From Phanerodontia chrysosporium (Eukaryota > Basidiomycota > Agaricomycetes > Polyporales > Phanerochaetaceae): a stretch of DNA of 64,000 bases. Each line of letters starts with the position of its first letter. Positions within the stretch are counted from its first letter, which is position 1. Positions 59,659 to 64,000 of the stretch are shown here, in pieces. The stretch spans positions 248,001 to 312,000 of the forward strand of contig MJGA01000007.1 of assembly GCA_001910725.1 (NCBI GenBank), read 5' to 3'. Under the pieces are notes generated by a model. The model ran no database searches, had not been told where the DNA came from, and saw only the letters and a list, made by a program, of their open reading frames with translations. The position numbers and the translations under genes were made by a program.

Positions 59659-60662
59659 ATGGGCACAAATCAGTTGACTCAAACATCAGTGAACATGAGA
59701 AGAAATGGCTTCCTTGATCCTATCTTAAGAGAAAACAGCCCGCAGACGGTACCGGTCACGGCAGGAGCGTACGGGGTGGCAAGCGCACCCAAAGCCCAGA
59801 GAGAAAGGCAAATACGTAGTCTAGTTGACGAACACAGGGCGGTGGAAGACATGCTGGAGATTAAGGGCTCTTATTTCCCTGGGTGAGTCGCCACATACCT
59901 GGGTATATGCGCTCCGTAGTCTTGCGGTAAGCTTGACTGATCGCTTTTTACTCTCCTTGTAGATTGGAGGCCCTGCGGGAAGCGACCAAAGCACCTACTG
60001 CAGCAGACCTCACAACCCAGATTCAAGAGACACGCCGGCAGCACCGGGAAGAGATCAGCAAGCTGATGACGCTGCAGTCAAAGGACCATTTGTCACGCGT
60101 TCTTGACGCGTACCAGTCGACCGATGATAACATGGATCTAGAAGAACTCAACGTTGGTCGCTTTCCATATGATAGATGCCCATACTCATCTTCATGCGCA
60201 TCCCTAGGAATTTCTGCAGCGGCAGGCGCGCTGACCAATCCTGTCTTCACGGAGGCAGTGTCGGAGTTCGAGATCTATCGCTACACACACCTGCTTACAA
60301 TCAACGCGCTGATTAAGCGTCGCGACGAGTTGTTTGCTAAGGAAGAACGCGAACGCAAGATTCGCGACGCGCAATTCCCACAGAGTATCGCGCAGTGGTA
60401 CTCAGCTAGTCCGGAAATTCAGCTACGCATCGCCAGGTTCCTCGTATCTGACAAGTCTGCGAAAGAGCGGATGATGTCGCAATTCGGATGGGCCTGGAAA
60501 CAAGTCGGGCCTCTCACGGGCGACTTTGCCACTAACGTGAGTAATTCATTGCGCTCGTCCGGCGTCGCGACGGCGCGACAGCGGGCGGCGCCTCGTGCCC
60601 CGCGGGGTACGACAACGAGCGACACTAACCTCGATTCAGATTACATTCCAGGAGGAAATTAA
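59659..60662 (+). CDS. unknown protein, helical, with basic tail
   Basis: Not recognised. ATG at 59659 (alternatively 59695) runs to GSYFPG, then a 80 nt GT-AG intron (59883-59962) into LEALREATKAPTAADLTTQI and ETRRQHREEISKLMTLQSKD, predicted helical or coiled coil. An optional intron at about 60149-60207 (ends CCCTAG) would remove a run of poorly coding sequence. Then YTHLLTINALIKRRDELFAK, EERERKIRDAQFPQSIAQWY, EIQLRIARFLVSDKSAKERM, a Gly/Arg/Thr-rich tail, and TAA at 60660-60662. No signal peptide or membrane segment. The codon pattern and intron support a real gene. Confidence 0.6.
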
Positions 60663-62803
60663 AGCGCGCGTCCGCGAAGAAGACGCAAAGGATCCACGCC
60701 GGAGGCCGTAGTGAGCGACGACGTATACAGAACGGAATATATTGCGCCGGTGGCAACGAGCGCGGCGTCAGTTGTTGCTTTTCTGGCATCACACGCGAGC
60801 GTGTTCTCCGGTCATGTTGTGCCCGTCGTCGGTAGGTGGCATGTTGCGGCCTTCAGGCTCCAATGATTAATTGTCACTTGACTCATGTCGCACAGACTCC
60901 AGTATAGTATTCGCGACCATCTGTAGTGCGCTCCATCGACCACAAATCACGATGACCTGTTCGCTATCACGGCCTGCGACGAGCCGCCCGGCGACTGCAG
61001 GCACTGCCACACTTGCCGCGGGAGGGACGCTGTTTGCCTTCCCCGGGCCACGTGATCGTCGCGGCGTCGCCGCCGGCAGACCTGGTTGCAATGCGTTTCG
61101 ATGATGTCCTTTTGGGCGGCTCCAATGACACGGCATCTGGCCCGCTGATTCCGTCGGGCAAGCTGCGCGTCCCAAATATCGATCACGCTCAGGGTGGTCG
61201 CTGAGATGTCTCTGTTCAATCGAGGCCTGGTGGGTACTGCGCAAAGGGGCGGCATCTTGGTCAGCTCGGTCCGTCCGCGCGTTGGCTGGGCGCGTGCCCG
61301 AGTTCGTTAGTCAATGTGCATAACGGCTGAGACCTGCGAAGTAGCTAGAGCGATGTACTGCAGGTTCGTGCGCTCCTCGGGCATGCCGAGGCGGCCTCGT
61401 CATTCGCAAGGCTGAGGCAACATACAGATTAGATATCTCGATACTCGCCTCCCGCCTCGAGGCACAGCATAGCCTGATCGCATCCTGGCCCACGTGTTGT
61501 AGCGCGCGCTTTGCCCGCGAGCCAGGGACCCATCGCAGACGACGAACGACCATCGCACGGATGTTGCAAGAGCGATAGGCCAGCTCGGGTCAGATGAGGG
61601 ACGCGCGGAGGACAATTAGGGCGTTGGAGGGCGCTGTCTCACGGTATGCCAGTCACGTTTGCTCGCACGGAAGGTGGCGGCCAGGGTTCGCTCGCCAAAA
61701 AAGTCCTCGCAAGGCGCGGCGAACTCGGATAGGTGGGTTTTCTCCGCCCTCGTCGGCGCCACGGTGTGCGTTGACTCGGCAACTAAGTCGTCCGCCTTCC
61801 AGAGAGAACATGGCGAGTGAGACATGCAGAGTCCGCCGGAGGACTGCGGCGGGCGGAGGGCCAATGGCGACGTGCCGTGTGCAAGTGTGCTCCGGGGCAT
61901 GTGCGTGGGCGCGATGCGGAAGTGCGGGGTCGCCTCCTGAGTGCGGCTGGGACCCACGAGCACGCTGCAGCTGCTCGCTCGCTGCAATCGCCGATTGCGC
62001 GGCGTGGGCCGCCTGCCGCCGCAATCTGTCGCAACGCCCGCGCGGAGACGCCCTGGGTTACCCCGGCGCTCGGGGAATCGCACGCCAGGGGCTGGCGCCT
62101 CTCCCTCCTGCCTCTGCCGGCGGCGAACAAGATGGGCTCATCACGTCCGCATTCACTCCCATCTCGTCTCGGCCGGCGGGATCTGTTCAGAGCGCAGATG
62201 ACGCGTCAGGTAGCCACGGCTTGCGCGCAGCGAGGTCCCGCAGCGTTCGCAGCGGGAGCGAGTCCGCGAGAGCTGCGAGCGGGCTGCGACTCATCGTGAC
62301 TGTGCCGAGCGAGAAGCAGGCGGACGCCCGGGCGGACGGTTTTGGTGGGTGCAAGAATTCCGCCCTTGCTCGGAGGGCGCTCGGACGTTGTTCGATTAGA
62401 AAGTGCTAATCTCGATGCGTCCTAGATCACTCAATGGGAACCTCCGCCGGCGAGGTCGGTGCTTGCGTCTTTCCATGGCCAAGGCGTCCACATGCGACGA
62501 CTACGGAGCGACGGCAATCATTTGAATAACCCGCAGAACATATACATATGTCCACGTCCTGTGCTCTCTTGTCGCCTCTCCCAACTACTCCTGCTCGCTC
62601 ATCACGCAGGCATAGCCCTCTCGCCCTGCCACCCTATCACTTGCCATGGTATACACCGCATCGCACTCTCCCATCTACTATGTTGGCCAGCCGACCGTCA
62701 TGCGGGACCCCAGAGCGCAGCGTGGATAAAATCCAGCCCTGTTATCGTGAGTCGCCACCTCTCCTCCCTTGTATTCTCCTCTCTAACGAGACCAACGCAG
62801 ACT
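60663..62803. other. gene-poor, GC-rich stretch
   Basis: 2.1 kb. Between 61600 and 62400 the sequence is very GC-rich and open in several frames at once (longest 271 codons on plus), a composition effect with no motif. Nothing recognised. Confidence 0.4.
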
Positions 62804-63692
62804 ATGGAGAGCTTCAACTACAAGCGCACCTCCCCATCCCCACGGCAGTCCATGTCGCCCTCCCCATCGCCCACGCCCTCGGACGTGCCCACCGCCGTCT
62901 CGACTCTGCTCGGTCTCACGAAGCAGCTCCAGGACGTGCTGCGGCTATGGAGTGTAGAGCAGGCGAGCGAGGCGCAGGTCAGCGACGCCTTTGTATTGGT
63001 TGGCATGCAGTTCAACGCCACTGTCAACGCGTTCACGCGGCATCGCATCGACATGAGGTACGTCCGCTTCTGACAGCTCCTCGCGACCCACGCTGACCTT
63101 GTACTCGCTCTTCCTAGTGACCTTATGTCGATACCAAACGAGCTCCGCGTGGTCCTCGAGAAGTGCCTCGGCGAGGAGCCGTCGCCGCGCACGCTCGAGC
63201 GGTACATGCCCCGCGTTCGCACCGTCATCTTCCGGCTGCTGCAGGGCCTCCAGCGCAAGCAGGCGCCGTACTGGAAGGCCGTCGAGGGCTCACGCTGGGT
63301 CGTGCCGGCCGTTGACGAGTACGCCCGGTACCGTTGAGCGCCGCGCACCGCGGAACCCTCGAACGCCCAATCACTGGGAACGGAAAGATGAAGATGGTGA
63401 TGGCTCCTCGACACACATCTCGTCTGGGACCCCCTGCGGCATCTCCTCTTGCAGATGCCCGCGCTGCGAAGCCACAGCCTCCCAAGCCTCGACCGTGATG
63501 ATGACGCGCGCACGTCGTCCGCTCACGCGAGGTGCTGCCTCGCCCCCGCTCGACACGCGCAACTCCCCCCATTTCACGGCGGAGCGTGTCTCGCCCCCAG
63601 ACGCCAGATCGTCGCAGCCCACCACTCCCCACGTCTTGCACATGGATTCGGTTTCGTCGTCACGCATTTACCCTAAAGTGTCTGCCACCTAA
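62804..63692 (+). CDS. Bud6/Aip3 N-terminal-domain protein, frame-broken
   Basis: Start 62804 (MESFNYKRTSPSPRQSMSPS). Exon 1 ends 63057 and exon 2 starts 63118. The conserved block is VSTLLGLTKQLQDVLRLWSV, EAQVSDAFVLVGMQFNATVN, AFTRHRIDM, SDLMSIPNELRVVLEKCLGE, YMPRVRTVIFRLLQGLQRKQ, matching the N-terminal region of Bud6/Aip3 polarity factors (actin and formin partners in yeast). As sequenced, the frame stops at 63337. Adding one G at the GG run 63327-63328 and one C at the CC run 63493-63494 opens it to the TAA at 63692 (829 plus 2 = 831 nt, 276 aa), through a Ser/Pro-rich tail. The large C-terminal Aip3 domain is absent, so this is a short form or a separate paralogue. Confidence 0.72.
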
Positions 63693-64000
63693 GTACGCCA
63701 ATCCCCGCAATCGCATACCCTACAAGTCGGTTATTCCCCGAGTTTCCCTTTTACTGTATATCCTCTTGCAAGTAAATAGCTAGCCTCTGACATCTCGTTG
63801 TATTTTTACACTACTACCACCCTGCTTCGGCATGTATCACCAGCATCACGAAATCCAAACTCTTGTTATCCACGATATCTGCGGGCTGCGCATGGTGGGA
63901 ATCACGCGACTTCGCACCGCCATTGTCAATCCCTGGATGTCAGCCTGGCGCCATCCGGTCTGGCAGCTGCGCCAGGTGTATTCGGGTCTAGCATCCCGGT
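63693..64000. other. 3' flank, window edge
   Basis: A/T-rich sequence after the Bud6-like gene, with no gene recognised before the window ends. Confidence 0.4.

Noticed and set aside
61594..62409. 271-codon plus-strand open frame
   Set aside because: Several frames on both strands are open here because of very high GC. Composition is Ala/Arg/Cys-rich with no motif, intron or start context.

Overview
This window is nuclear DNA of a filamentous basidiomycete. The evidence is the many 50-60 nt introns, tRNA genes with introns, a DUF6534-type membrane protein, F-box and BTB proteins, an NPS10-like adenylate-forming reductase and a basidiomycete-style Opi1. Agaricomycetes is likely (perhaps Polyporales), but that placement rests on recalled family resemblance, not a search. 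I see no virus, transposon ORF, CRISPR array or plasmid feature.

Layout. 0.8-3.1 kb: catalase (-). 3.7-5.7: conserved fungal protein with a coiled-coil tail (-). 7.1-8.1: BTB protein (+). 9.1-10.8: nuclear protein with an NTF2-like domain (-). 11.9-13.2: F-box protein (+). 14.1-16.1: PNPOx/FNR-type flavin oxidoreductase (+). 17.1-18.9: DUF6534 membrane protein (-). 20.5-23.2: ferric reductase (-). 27.7-29.1: FSP1/AIF-like oxidoreductase (+). 29.6-30.2: Mms2 (-), divergent from Hse1 (+, 30.5-33.4). 34.7-35.5: secreted Kre9/KNH-like protein (-). 36.8-39.0: Opi1 (+). 39.8-42.8: iron-type GATA factor with two zinc fingers (-). 44.4-45.9: FAD synthase (-). 47.0-47.7: ribosomal protein eL37 (+). 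48.6-49.1: second KNH-like protein (+). 49.6-53.6: adenylate-forming reductase (-). 55.4-59.2: Vps9-type Rab5 GEF (-). 59.7-60.7: unknown (+). 62.8-63.7: Bud6/Aip3 N-terminal-domain protein (+). Five intron-containing tRNA-Lys(CTT) genes lie on both strands between 8.5 and 34.3 kb, and one tRNA-Pro(AGG) lies at 24.8 kb.

The most coherent biology is iron and flavin. The window carries a GATA regulator of the Urbs1/SreA/Sre1 class, recognised by two CX2CX17CX2C fingers and the Cys-rich segment between them. About 17 kb away is a ferric reductase whose upstream region has a tight cluster of GATA sites, including an exact ATCWGATAA. The regulator has another exact ATCWGATAA inside its own second-finger intron, and inverted GATA motifs plus a CCAAT box near its start. 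FAD synthase, which makes the reductase cofactor, is the regulator's upstream neighbour. A second theme is ubiquitin and endosomes: Mms2, Hse1 (ESCRT-0) and Vps9.

Sequence quality matters for any reader. Several otherwise sound genes are broken by one missing G or C in a short run (BTB, FSP1-like, KNH-like, GATA factor, Bud6-like). In each multi-exon gene I could add up, restoring those bases makes the length divisible by three. I read this as systematic undercalling in the assembly, not gene decay.
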